Origin: Gammaproteobacteria bacterium | GTDB taxonomy: Bacteria > Pseudomonadota > Gammaproteobacteria > Pseudomonadales > Azotimanducaceae | NCBI GenBank assembly: GCA_009839505.1 | Contig: VXPO01000051.1 | Location: forward strand, 1 to 49,581 | Reading direction: 5' to 3' | Length of the DNA: 49,581 nucleotides | Part shown: piece by piece, positions 8,783 to 17,920 of the stretch | Layout: each line of letters opens with the position of its first letter | Numbering within the stretch: the stretch's first letter is position 1 | Notes under the pieces: model-generated | Databases searched by the model: none | Seen by the model: the letters and a program-made list of their open reading frames with translations, nothing else | What the model was told of the DNA's origin: nothing | Made by a program: the position numbers and the translations under genes

Positions 8783-10653
8783 TCGTCACCCTCGCGGGCC
8801 ACGTCGACCACGGCAAGACCTCCATAGTCCGCGCCCTGACCGGCGTCGACACCGACCGCCTGGCCGAGGAGAAACGCCGCGGCCTGACCATCGACCTGGG
8901 TTTCGCGTACACCGACTTAGGTGCGCACCGGGTCGGTTTCGTCGACGTGCCCGGCCATCACCGCTTCGTGCACAACATGGTCGCCGGGATAGCCGGTCAG
9001 CAGTACGCGCTTCTCGTCGTCGCCGCCGACGACGGCGTCATGCCGCAATCCCTGGAACACCTGCAGATACTCCGGCTGCTGGGCCTGAATCGCGGCGTGG
9101 TCGCCCTGAACAAGGTTGACCGGGTATCCGCGGATCGCCTGCACGAGGTCAGGCAACAGATTCGTACGCTCGTCGACGGCTCGTTTCTCGCGAGCGCCGA
9201 AATCGTCGATGTGTCCTGCGAGACGGGCACGGGGATCGACGACCTGGCCGGTCACTTCGAACAAGCCGCCGCCTCCGCCGTGCACACGAGTCGGGACGCC
9301 CTGTTCCGGTTGGCTATCGACCGCGCTTTCACGGTGCGCGGCAGCGGCGTGGTGGTCACCGGCACGGTGGTCGACGGCACCACGACCGTCGACGCGCGCC
9401 TCGTCACTTCGGCCGGAGTACCGGTGCGCGTCCGCAGCATCCACGTCCAGGACGAACCTTCGTCGACGGCCACGGTCGGCGACCGGGCGGCGATCAACAT
9501 CGCAGGCGCGGATCTCGGTGAAGTGCGCCGCGGCGATTGGCTACTCGATCCCGCCACGCGGGAGCCTGTTGACGGATTCGCCGCCCGGCTTACGGTCCTG
9601 GACGACTTCCCACGTCCGGTGAAACACAACGCACCGGTTCACGCCTACCACGCCACCAGCCACACCCAGGCCCGCATCCTGCTGATCGAGGGCGCCCCCA
9701 TCGCGCCCGGGGCCACGGCAATCTGCGATGTCGTCTGCGAGGAACCACTCCACGTGAAGATCGGGGATCGGTTCGTCCTGCGTGACCACGACCTCGAACG
9801 CACCCTCGGCGGCGGCCGCGTCGCCGAAATCGGCGTTCCCTTGTCGCGCCGCAGGAACGAGTCGAGGCGCCAACGCCTCACCGCCGTTCGACTGGACGAC
9901 GTCACCGACAGCCTCGCCGCCCTCGCCAACCAATCCCCCCTGGCGGTCGAGGACTTCGCACGTCATTGGAACCTCGCCGCGGACACGGTCGAGCAGTTGG
10001 CCGGAAGTGCTCATCTGCAACGAATCGACGACCACCTCCTGCATCCCGAGCTTGTCGACGCCGCGTCGCGCTTTGTCCGCGACAAGCTGGCGAAGCACCA
10101 CCGCGAGCATCCCGACAGCCCCGGACTCAATCCCGATGAGATCTGCGCCGGAACCTCCGCGGAGCGCCAGGCACAGCGACTGGTCCTAGGCGCCCAAGTC
10201 GAATCCGGGGCGCTACGCATCGACAACGGCCGCTATGCCGAGACGACCCACCGCGCCGCCATCCCGGAGAACGTGCAACGCCTGTTCGAGTCCGTCGAGA
10301 CGTGGCTCGACAGTACCCAGCCGCCCAGCCTCGGCGACATCGCCAAGCGCCTGCGACGCCCGTTTCCCGCGTTCGAACGCGAGATGCGCGCCCTTCCCGC
10401 CTTCCAACTCGCCGTGCGGGTCAGCGATACCCGCTACTACCTCCCCGCCCGGCTTGCCGAACTGGCCGACGCCGCGGTCCGGCTCGACAATCAAGGACCG
10501 TTCACGGTACGCGACTTCCGAGACGCCACCGGTGTGGGCCGCAACGTCGTGATCGAAGTGCTCGAACACTTCGACGCCGCGGGGTTCACGAAACGCGTGG
10601 GCGACACCCGCCACGTGGTCGGCGATGCATCGAGAATCGGCCAGACCTCCTAA
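8779..10653 (+). CDS. selB: Selenocysteine-specific translation elongation factor SelB
   Basis: A 624-residue GTPase that carries Sec-tRNA(Sec) to UGA codons marked by a SECIS hairpin. The N-terminal G domain shows GHVDHGKT (G1), the switch region [25 protein letters not shown] (G3) and NKVD (G4). EF-Tu-like beta domains II and III follow, for example [21 protein letters not shown]. The C-terminal 250 residues have the winged-helix repeats that bind SECIS RNA (for example [25 protein letters not shown]). Length matches E. coli SelB (614). The start is a TTG at 8779, chosen because [13 protein letters not shown] is the canonical beginning; no in-frame ATG lies nearby. It overlaps selA by 4 nt. 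Confidence 0.97.
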   Translation: MIVTLAGHVDHGKTSIVRALTGVDTDRLAEEKRRGLTIDLGFAYTDLGAHRVGFVDVPGHHRFVHNMVAGIAGQQYALLVVAADDGVMPQSLEHLQILRLLGLNRGVVALNKVDRVSADRLHEVRQQIRTLVDGSFLASAEIVDVSCETGTGIDDLAGHFEQAAASAVHTSRDALFRLAIDRAFTVRGSGVVVTGTVVDGTTTVDARLVTSAGVPVRVRSIHVQDEPSSTATVGDRAAINIAGADLGEVRRGDWLLDPATREPVDGFAARLTVLDDFPRPVKHNAPVHAYHATSHTQARILLIEGAPIAPGATAICDVVCEEPLHVKIGDRFVLRDHDLERTLGGGRVAEIGVPLSRRRNESRRQRLTAVRLDDVTDSLAALANQSPLAVEDFARHWNLAADTVEQLAGSAHLQRIDDHLLHPELVDAASRFVRDKLAKHHREHPDSPGLNPDEICAGTSAERQAQRLVLGAQVESGALRIDNGRYAETTHRAAIPENVQRLFESVETWLDSTQPPSLGDIAKRLRRPFPAFEREMRALPAFQLAVRVSDTRYYLPARLAELADAAVRLDNQGPFTVRDFRDATGVGRNVVIEVLEHFDAAGFTKRVGDTRHVVGDASRIGQTS

Positions 10654-10690
10654 CGGTTGAACCAGCGCGAAGCGGCCACGCCCCGTGACG

Positions 10691-10696
10691 TAGAAT
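10691..10696 (+). promoter_or_regulatory. Likely -10 box of selC
   Basis: TAGAAT lies seven bases before the first base of tRNA-Sec, the spacing expected for a tRNA promoter with transcription starting next to the mature 5' end. No convincing -35 hexamer lies 16-18 bp upstream; TTGAAC at 10657 is too far. selC may also be read through from selB. Confidence 0.45.
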
Positions 10697-10703
10697 CGAT
10701 CCC

Positions 10704-10797
10704 GGAAGAGCATCGTCTCCGGTGGGGCGCGCGGCCTTCAAAGCCGTCGGGACGCTCGATAGGCGTCCGGTGGGTTCGACTCCTACCTCTTCCGCCA
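10704..10797 (+). tRNA. selC: tRNA-Sec (anticodon TCA)
   Basis: Selenocysteine tRNA, 94 nt with encoded CCA, closely matching the E. coli selC layout. It has the 5' start GGAAGAG, conserved D region CGTCTCCGGTG, anticodon arm GCGGC-CTTCAAA-GCCGT with UCA at the usual position, and a long variable arm with perfect stem GGACGC/GCGTCC. The T arm is GTGGG-TTCGACT-CCTAC, followed by CTCTTCC-G-CCA. The acceptor pairs as GGAAGAG/CTCTTCC, seven base pairs, and an eighth pair would be C-C. Bacterial tRNA-Sec normally has 8+5, so this looks like 7+5. Its last 17 bases are repeated three times downstream and serve as an integration site. Confidence 0.95.
10781..10797 (+). repeat. att core copy 0, inside selC 3' end
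   Basis: TCCTACCTCTTCCGCCA, the native 3' end of selC. The identical 17-mer recurs in the same orientation at 25361-25377, 29398-29414 and 34645-34661. An integrating element that targets a tRNA 3' end leaves such a direct repeat at each junction. Confidence 0.9.
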
Positions 10798-10806
10798 GGT
10801 TCATGC

Positions 10807-10835
10807 GGCTTCATGGGATTTCATGGAGCCTTTTT
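10807..10835 (+). terminator. Rho-independent terminator of selC
   Basis: Stem GGCTTCATG / CATGGAGCC (nine pairs including one T-G), loop GGATTT, followed directly by TTTTT. It begins ten bases after the CCA end, so it is well placed to stop selC transcription. Confidence 0.8.
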
Positions 10836-10843
10836 GACAGGGG

Positions 10844-10954
10844 TTGTTCCCAACGACGATCCGACATGCCTCCGCGGCATGATCCGGTAGCTATCCGGAA
10901 ACGCTGTCCTGACCAGCAGCGGCTCGATCAGGCTCCGCGGATAGCGGTCGTCGG
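10844..10954 (-). pseudogene. RES-domain toxin remnant (5' end only)
   Basis: This stretch aligns with 26100-26213, the first part of the intact RES toxin gene. Shared blocks include GTTGTTCCCAACG, ATGATCCGGTAGC and TCCGGAAACGCTGTCCTGACCAG. Similarity stops at about 10844, so the rest of the toxin (the catalytic RES core) is absent here. The remnant lies just behind the selC terminator, the position where the intact module sits behind att core 1. Confidence 0.7.
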
Positions 10955-11504
10955 TCAGATAAGGGTCGAGCCGAATCCCGCTGCCGCCGATAGAACCTCG
11001 TCGAGCCCACCGGACTGCAAGCGCTCGATGGGCCGGACCACGCCGTCCTCAAAGGGCCATTCCTGACTGAGGAAAGTCCAGGCAAGCTCCGGCTCCCCAA
11101 CAACGTCCACGATTTCTGCCAATCCGTCAGCGGCCCGACCGGGCCCGACGATCTGACCTGCCGGGATGTTCAGTCGGCGCTTCGTGGAACGCCAAGTGAT
11201 CAACGTGTTCCTGGCCGCCCAGTCGTAAAGGGTCGTACGGGACAAACCCAATCGTGACGCTGCCTCCGTGGCGCCAATCAGATCCTCTCCTGTCGGATCC
11301 ACCTCGAACCGCCGGAGCCGCGCAGGCACATCCCCCGTTGATCTCGTCGGCCTGCCTTAGATTGTGCTGCGGCCGTTTCCAGAGCCACCGCTACCGCGAC
11401 GCGCGCCTCCTCGGGATGCACGCGGACAAACTCCCGGGCACCGCTCGACAGCTTCGGCGGTCTCGTCACGAGGAAACCCAACATCGTTCCGGCGACTCTG
11501 CCAT
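10955..11504 (-). pseudogene. Xre/MbcA-type antitoxin, frameshifted copy
   Basis: A broken duplicate of the antitoxin at 26214-26765. The N-terminal part (MLGFLVTRPPKLSSGAREFVR and onward) and the C-terminal part (RLRRFEVDPTGEDLIGATEAASRLGLSRTTLYDWAARN to AGFGSTLI) are both highly similar to the intact protein. They lie in different frames, and the shift occurs near 11330-11370 after ALETAAAQS. The excisionase-type helix-turn-helix and the toxin-binding C-terminus would need an internal start to be made. With its toxin truncated as well, the module is probably dead. The start codon equivalent to the intact gene is at 11504. Confidence 0.8.
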
Positions 11505-11535
11505 CTCGCTAGAGCCATCTGCTCTTTAAAACCGG

Positions 11536-11564
11536 ACAATTGCCCACAATGTTCAGTTTGTAAA
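11536..11564 (-). promoter_or_regulatory. Promoter of the broken antitoxin copy
   Basis: Reading on the minus strand: -35 TTTACA (11564-11559), 17-bp spacer, -10 AATTGT (11541-11536). It is the same promoter as at 26799-26827, where the -10 is AATTAT. The duplicated region ends just beyond it. Confidence 0.6.
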
Positions 11565-11740
11565 GTAACCCCGAAGATTCCACGCCCCCCTCAAAGACCG
11601 GCAACCACCATTCCCGCCTTCCGCTTGGGGTCGCGCGCGCCAAGCATTGAACACCCCAACGAAATGGATGAAGCTTGTCTGGAGTGCTAGGGTCCAATGC
11701 GAGGTGACCGGGACTCGTAAGCCGTTGGAATCACGTCGCG

Positions 11741-12313
11741 ATGCCCGACATGGTGTCCAAAACGCTCTCTAGGGATATGGAAACACGCTCGGAACAGCCA
11801 GTCAGGCGGTGCTTCAAGCGCGAATCGGTGATCATGGAAAACCGCGCAAGGATAGAGCGTTTCCTTGCCGCGCGCGTCGCCAACCCGATCGACGCCCAGG
11901 ATCTGGCCCAAGAGACCTTCATGCGCCTGTTGCGGGTGAAGGATGCCGACCTGATCCACCAGCCCGATGCGTACCTGTTCAGGATCGCGATCAATCTGAT
12001 CTATGAATACCGATTGCGGGAACAGAAACGCCGAACGAGGGAGAAGGAGTTCAGCATAGACCCGGCGTTCTCCGACCCCCACGCCATAAACGTCGATGAA
12101 CTGGCGTCCCAGCAGGAGCGTATCCGACAGCTCGAGGACTGGCTGGAGGAACTGCCGCCCAAGGTTCGGGCGGCACTGGTTCTACAGCGCCGCGACGGCT
12201 GGACCTACGCCGAGATTGCCGGACGGCTGGACGTTTCCACCAGCATGGTCAAGAAGTACTTGAAACAGGCGATCTCTCATTGCCGCCTCAGAATGAACGA
12301 GTCGAGCGAATGA
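11741..12313 (+). CDS. FecI-type ECF RNA polymerase sigma factor
   Basis: A 190-residue sigma-70 family ECF factor of the iron-starvation FecI type. Region 2 is visible as RIERFLAARVANPIDAQDLAQETFMRLLRV, followed by YLFRIAINLIYEYRLREQKR. Region 4 is LPPKVRAALVLQRRDGWTYAEIAGRLDVSTSMVKKYLKQAISHCR. In FecI systems the factor is released by FecR when a TonB receptor with an STN domain binds its ligand, and it then transcribes the receptor operon. Here fecR overlaps it (ATGA) and a receptor with an STN domain lies 2.3 kb downstream, matching that logic. The ATG at 11741 is taken; ATG 11777 and ATG 11834 are alternatives, and the conserved part starts after residue 30. Confidence 0.93.
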   Translation: MPDMVSKTLSRDMETRSEQPVRRCFKRESVIMENRARIERFLAARVANPIDAQDLAQETFMRLLRVKDADLIHQPDAYLFRIAINLIYEYRLREQKRRTREKEFSIDPAFSDPHAINVDELASQQERIRQLEDWLEELPPKVRAALVLQRRDGWTYAEIAGRLDVSTSMVKKYLKQAISHCRLRMNESSE

Positions 12314-13380
12314 AGCGCGCTAGGGACATCCCGCATCCGAAAGAGGCGGCCGACTGGATTCTCATTGCCCAGGAACGCCCGCTCACCCGACAGGAAAGCA
12401 GGCAGCTCGCCCAGTGGCTGCGAAGTTCGCCGGCGAACGTGCGCGAGTACATGGACGCCGCGGTCGTATGGAACGACATGGCAGACATCGACCCTAATCG
12501 GCGAATCGACATCGACACCCTCGTCTCGCACGACGGCGTCGTGCCGTTTCCCGTGCCGCCGGCCGCATCGACCGCCCCAACAACGCGACGTGCCCTGACT
12601 GCCCGGATTTCCGCCATCGCCGCCTCGGTGCTCGTCGCGGTCTTCGCCGGGCTGCTGTACTGGCAGATGGATGCGGGCGATCCGAAGACCGTCTCTACCG
12701 AGCTTGGAGAGCAACGGTCCGTCGCGTTGGACGACGGTTCGATCATTCACCTCAATACGCAGTCGCAGGTACGGATCGACTACGACAAGCGACGGAGGTT
12801 CCTGGAACTGGTCGAAGGCGAGGCCCTGTTCACGGCGGTCGAGGATCCCGCCCGGCTCTTCATCGTGCGGGTGGGCGGAGCGGAGGTCCGGGTTGTGGGA
12901 ACACAGTTCAACATCCGGCGTCGGCGGGATTCGGCCATCGTCACGGTCGTCGCCGGTGCCGTCAGAATCGGTCAGGTCGCACCCGGTCCTTCGGCGGAAG
13001 GACCGTCCGCAACCTCCGGCGAGGGCTCCGCCGACCTTGTCGAGGTCGTCGCCGGGCAGCGCGTCGGCATCGACCACGCGGGAAGAGCCGGCCCGCCGGA
13101 AGACGTTCACACCGACAAGGTGCTGACGTGGACCGAACGCCGCCTGGTCTTCGATGGCGACCCATTGGCCGTTATCGCCGAGGAGTTCAATCGATACAAC
13201 GCCGTCAAGCTGAAGATCGGCGACCCCAAGTTGGGCGACATGCGGCTCAGCGGCGTATTCTCGGCTAACGATCCAGCGTCGCTCGTCGAATACCTCAAAA
13301 CCGTCGAAGCGCCGACGATCGACGTCCGCCGCAGCGGGACCGCCTTGGTCGTCCATTCTGCCGACGATCGAGTGCCCTAA
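12310..13380 (+). CDS. FecR-type anti-sigma / sigma regulator
   Basis: A 356-residue inner-membrane protein that passes the receptor signal to the sigma factor. The N-terminal cytoplasmic FecR_N/DUF4880 segment is AADWILIAQERPLTRQESRQL. One transmembrane helix follows at about residues 98-118 (ISAIAASVLVAVFAGLLYW), then the periplasmic FecR domain (LGEQRSVALDDGSIIHLNTQSQVRIDY, EGEALFTAVEDPARLFIVRVG) and a C-terminal STN-like DUF4974 domain (PLAVIAEEFNRYNAVKLKIG). ATG at 12310 overlaps the sigma stop as ATGA, so the pair is translationally coupled. A Pro/Ser/Gly-rich insert (about residues 225-250) splits the periplasmic part. The last codons and stop lie inside a repeat that recurs before the receptor gene. 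Confidence 0.92.
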   Translation: MKRARDIPHPKEAADWILIAQERPLTRQESRQLAQWLRSSPANVREYMDAAVVWNDMADIDPNRRIDIDTLVSHDGVVPFPVPPAASTAPTTRRALTARISAIAASVLVAVFAGLLYWQMDAGDPKTVSTELGEQRSVALDDGSIIHLNTQSQVRIDYDKRRRFLELVEGEALFTAVEDPARLFIVRVGGAEVRVVGTQFNIRRRRDSAIVTVVAGAVRIGQVAPGPSAEGPSATSGEGSADLVEVVAGQRVGIDHAGRAGPPEDVHTDKVLTWTERRLVFDGDPLAVIAEEFNRYNAVKLKIGDPKLGDMRLSGVFSANDPASLVEYLKTVEAPTIDVRRSGTALVVHSADDRVP

Positions 13381-13425
13381 ACCCGTTTCCAAACACTCTC
13401 TGGTCGTACAGAAGGTGACCCTTCG
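13369..13425 (+). repeat. Leader repeat copy 1 (fecR end to trxB)
   Basis: Begins CGAGTGCCCTAAAC and contains AACACTCTCTG and CCCTTCG. The same blocks in the same order and spacing (one 1-nt gap) recur at 14601-14656. GAGTG and CACTC within each copy can pair. It overlaps the fecR stop codon. Confidence 0.65.
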
Positions 13426-13431
13426 AGTTGA

Positions 13432-14490
<1,059 letters not shown>

Positions 14491-14600
14491 GCGTGAGCGG
14501 GGCCGAAGTACCGCGCGCCCGAAGCCGGAGGATTTCGTGGCGCAAGCGTCGCATCGGCATCGCAGGGACTCGGCCTTCTTAAACCGTCGCGCGACCCGGT

Positions 14601-14656
14601 CGAGTGCCCTAAACGCGGTGGGGAACACTCTCTGTATGAAAAGGGGCGATCCTTCG
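14601..14656 (+). repeat. Leader repeat copy 2 (before TonB receptor)
   Basis: Second copy of the element at 13369: CGAGTGCCCTAAAC, AACACTCTCTG and TCCTTCG blocks are shared. It sits directly in front of the receptor's ribosome-binding site GGGGAGG. In a FecI-controlled cassette this is where the ECF promoter should be. Confidence 0.65.
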
Positions 14657-14667
14657 GGGAGGTGATA

Positions 14668-17600
14668 GTGATCCGACGACCGTTTTCGCTAGTGTTGCTC
14701 TGTGCATCGTTGCTGCTTTGTCCGAACGCGCCGGCCGGACCGGCGGAGGCAGAGTCTGCTCCCGCCGCCGAGGTGCCTTTGGACGAGGCCCTGTTCTCGT
14801 TCGCCGAGGCGACCGGCCTGCAGCTCGTCTACCAACCCGAACTCGTCGCCGGCAAGACTGCGCGGGCATATGCGCCGTCGGCTGGGGCGGCGGACGATCC
14901 TGGAGCGGAACTAGCACGGCTGCTCCGGGGAACCAAACTCTCCTACACCTTTGTCAACGACCGCACCGTCGCCATCGAAAGCTCGACGCCAAAGGATGGG
15001 CCGCCCGATAAGGAAGATACCGACCCCGGGGGCGCACCCGAACCGTCGGACGGGCAGCCCGCCGCCTCCGAATCGGACAGCCCCGGCGCGCAGAGCGCTC
15101 CCGGGAATGTCGACGACGGGCCGCCCGAACGCGAAGTCGAAGAGGTCATAGTGACAGGCTCTCGAATCCAGCGCGCGCGCTCGGAAGTCACCGCGCCGCT
15201 CACGGTCATCGATGGAGACTACCTGCGCGACCGCGGGTACGCCGACGTCGGCCAGGCGCTGCTGGCCGAAGCGTCGTCCACGTCATCCAACCTTGCGACC
15301 ACGAACACCGCCAACCCGACTCTGGGCGGGATCTCCAGCGTGAACCTCCGCGGCTTCACCCGCGGGTCGAGCAGCCGGACGCTCGTGCTGGTGAATGGGC
15401 GTCGCCAAGCTGCCGGAATCGTCGGCTCGTCGGACGTGAATCTGGCCAACATCCCCACGTCCCGCGTCGAGCGGATCGAGATCATTACGGGCGCCTCGTC
15501 CGCAGTCTACGGGACGGATGCCATCGCGGGCGTGGTGAACATCATACTCAAGGACCGCCACGACGGGATCGACTACACATTTCGACTCCAGGGAAACGAA
15601 CACGGCGACGGCGACGAGCAGTTTGCCTCCGTGACGTGGGGGAAGTCGTTCGACAACGGTGGTCTGATGCTCAACCTGGAGCACACCAATGTCGAACCCG
15701 CATTGAGGGAGAACCGGGACTTCCTCGATCCCCTCAACCTCGAGAGACTAATATTCTCGTTCGACTTCACGACGCTCTCGCTGACGACTGAATTGCGGGA
15801 CAACGTCACGAATCCCGCCATCAACGGCAGAGGCTTGTTCCGCCACCTGTTTCTGACCTTCGACGACGCCGCCGGACTCGTCCCGTTCGACCCCGGCGAA
15901 TTGACGATATCCGGGCAAAGCATCGGCGGCGACGGGCCGCCTGCCGAAGAGGAGCGCACGCCCTACCTCACGTTTCCCGTCGAGAGAACGCAGCTCGGCA
16001 TCACCTTCGATCGGACCCTAGGCAGCGCCGATGGGATACCTCTTGACGTCGAGGCGTTCGGCGAGGCGACGTACATTCGAACCCACTCGGGACACCGCGG
16101 TTTCTACGTCGACCTGAACCCGAACCAGGAGACGACCCTCGGTCCCGTCCTCGTCGATCCCGGCAACCCGTTCCTGCCACCGACGTCGGCCGCCATCCTG
16201 TCGGTGATCCCCGCCGCGGCCAGGGCCTTCACCCGCAGGTTCTACGAATTCGGGCGCAATACGCTGGATACGGAGTCCAACCAGGTCGACGTTGTCCTCG
16301 GACTCAAGGGGACGATGCCGAACGACTTTCGCTGGGAGGTCTCATACAGCGCGGACCGCAGCGAAAGATACCTCGCGTACGACTCGATCAACCGGTGGCG
16401 CCTGAAACAGGCCGTGGAGGCCACGCGCGATCCCGCCACCGGCGAGCCGGTATGCGCGGACCCCTCTGCTGGCTGCGTCCCCATCGACCCGTTCGGACCC
16501 TTCGACCGACACACGTTGCCGCCGGCGTTGATCGACTTCCTCTACTTCTCGCCGGAGCAACAGGAGACAACGCGCCTTCAGGTCGCCTCGGCGTCGCTGC
16601 TGGGCCGCCTTCTGCCGACCCCGGCCGGCGACATGAGGTTCGCGCTCAACCTCGAGTACCGAAGGCAGTCCGTCGGCATCGACGTCAACCAGGACACGTT
16701 GATCGAGGACACGTTCGCGCATTCGCTCGGAAACTACGACTACTCCAAAGCCGACTTCAGCGTCGGCGAGGCTCGGGCCGAACTCAACATTCCCCTGCTC
16801 GCGGGGCAACCTTTGGTGAACAAGCTGAGTCTGGATCTGTCCGGGAGCATAGGAAACTACAGCCACATCGACGGCGCTGTCGACTCCTGGAAAGCGGGAC
16901 TGGCCTGGGCGCCCATCGGATCGCTGCGATTTCGCATCGCCCTGGGGTCCGCGATCCGCGCGCCGAACCTCGGCGAGGTCTCGGGCCCCGGCTCGGAACA
17001 GATCGCGCTCACCCTAGACCGCTGCAGCCTGCTCGGCATCAGTTTCGCCTTCGACCCCGACCTGGTCCGCAGCAACTGCGAGGCCCGCGGCGTCAACGTC
17101 GTCACCAACAGCCCCTTCGCGCTCGCCTCGCTGGTGACACGTCGCAACCCCGACCTGGGTCCGGAGACGGCCCAGACGCTGACGGCCGGCTTCACATTCG
17201 AGCCTCCGTTTGTGCCGGGGCTGGTGCTCGAAGCCGACTACTTCGACATCGACACCGATCGCGTGATCCGGTTCCTCCAAGGAACCGCCGCGCACTTCGA
17301 CTGCGTTACGGACCAGGTCGGCGACGGCTCGAGTCCCGCCTGCGACTTCGTCGTCCGCAATCCGGACGGTACGATCGACACGATCCTCTCGCAGTACGAC
17401 AACCTCGATCGGCTCGCCAGCAGGGGACTCGACCTCAACCTAAGCTACTCGCTGGCGCTCGCGGGCGGAGAGCTGGACCTGTCCTTTACGGGGACACGTC
17501 TGGAGTTGTTCAGGCTGACTCCCTACCACGGCGTAGTGCGGGACGAGATCGGATGGCCGGGCACGCCGAGGAAGAAATACAGGATATCGGCTAACTACTT

Positions 17601-17868
17601 CCGCGGCCCGGTCGGCCTGTTCCTGTCGAGCCGTTTCCAGGACACGCTCGATAGCTCCTTCGGGGGACGGCTCGAGGGCATACCCCGGGCCGAGTCCGTC
17701 GTCTACCACGACGCCACCGCGCGATGGACCATTGCGGAGCGGTTCGAACTTCGTCTCGGCGCCACGAATCTCCTGGACACCCGGCCGAAATCGAGCGTGC
17801 AACTGAACATTCTGCTGTACGACCTGATCGGACGTCGCGTGTTCCTGAGCCTCGGCGGGTCGCTCTAG
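14668..17868 (+). CDS. TonB-dependent receptor with N-terminal STN signalling domain
   Basis: A transducer-type outer-membrane receptor of about 1066 residues. A signal peptide (PFSLVLLCASLLLCPNAPAG) is followed by an STN domain (VPLDEALFSFAEATGLQLVYQPELVAGK to YTFVNDRTVAIE). An acidic Pro/Gly/Ser linker comes next, then the TonB box/plug (EVEEVIVTGSRIQRAR, VNLRGFTRGSSSRTLVLVNGRR, RIEIITGASSAVYGTDAIAGVVNIILK) and a barrel ending in RRVFLSLGGSL. The STN domain contacts FecR, which matches the fecI-fecR genes upstream. The GTG at 14668 sits five bases after GGGGAGG; a GTG at 14662 is the alternative. This plug family (GSRI, ...AGVVNI) is often tied to peptide or complex-carbohydrate uptake in marine proteobacteria, but the ligand is unknown. 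The neighbouring YddA-type transporter favours a peptide or protein ligand (inference). Confidence 0.93.
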   Translation: MIRRPFSLVLLCASLLLCPNAPAGPAEAESAPAAEVPLDEALFSFAEATGLQLVYQPELVAGKTARAYAPSAGAADDPGAELARLLRGTKLSYTFVNDRTVAIESSTPKDGPPDKEDTDPGGAPEPSDGQPAASESDSPGAQSAPGNVDDGPPEREVEEVIVTGSRIQRARSEVTAPLTVIDGDYLRDRGYADVGQALLAEASSTSSNLATTNTANPTLGGISSVNLRGFTRGSSSRTLVLVNGRRQAAGIVGSSDVNLANIPTSRVERIEIITGASSAVYGTDAIAGVVNIILKDRHDGIDYTFRLQGNEHGDGDEQFASVTWGKSFDNGGLMLNLEHTNVEPALRENRDFLDPLNLERLIFSFDFTTLSLTTELRDNVTNPAINGRGLFRHLFLTFDDAAGLVPFDPGELTISGQSIGGDGPPAEEERTPYLTFPVERTQLGITFDRTLGSADGIPLDVEAFGEATYIRTHSGHRGFYVDLNPNQETTLGPVLVDPGNPFLPPTSAAILSVIPAAARAFTRRFYEFGRNTLDTESNQVDVVLGLKGTMPNDFRWEVSYSADRSERYLAYDSINRWRLKQAVEATRDPATGEPVCADPSAGCVPIDPFGPFDRHTLPPALIDFLYFSPEQQETTRLQVASASLLGRLLPTPAGDMRFALNLEYRRQSVGIDVNQDTLIEDTFAHSLGNYDYSKADFSVGEARAELNIPLLAGQPLVNKLSLDLSGSIGNYSHIDGAVDSWKAGLAWAPIGSLRFRIALGSAIRAPNLGEVSGPGSEQIALTLDRCSLLGISFAFDPDLVRSNCEARGVNVVTNSPFALASLVTRRNPDLGPETAQTLTAGFTFEPPFVPGLVLEADYFDIDTDRVIRFLQGTAAHFDCVTDQVGDGSSPACDFVVRNPDGTIDTILSQYDNLDRLASRGLDLNLSYSLALAGGELDLSFTGTRLELFRLTPYHGVVRDEIGWPGTPRKKYRISANYFRGPVGLFLSSRFQDTLDSSFGGRLEGIPRAESVVYHDATARWTIAERFELRLGATNLLDTRPKSSVQLNILLYDLIGRRVFLSLGGSL

Positions 17869-17920
17869 TCCGTTGTTCGGCACTCCAGAAACAGTCGGTA
17901 CCGACGCTGGGTCCCTGCGC

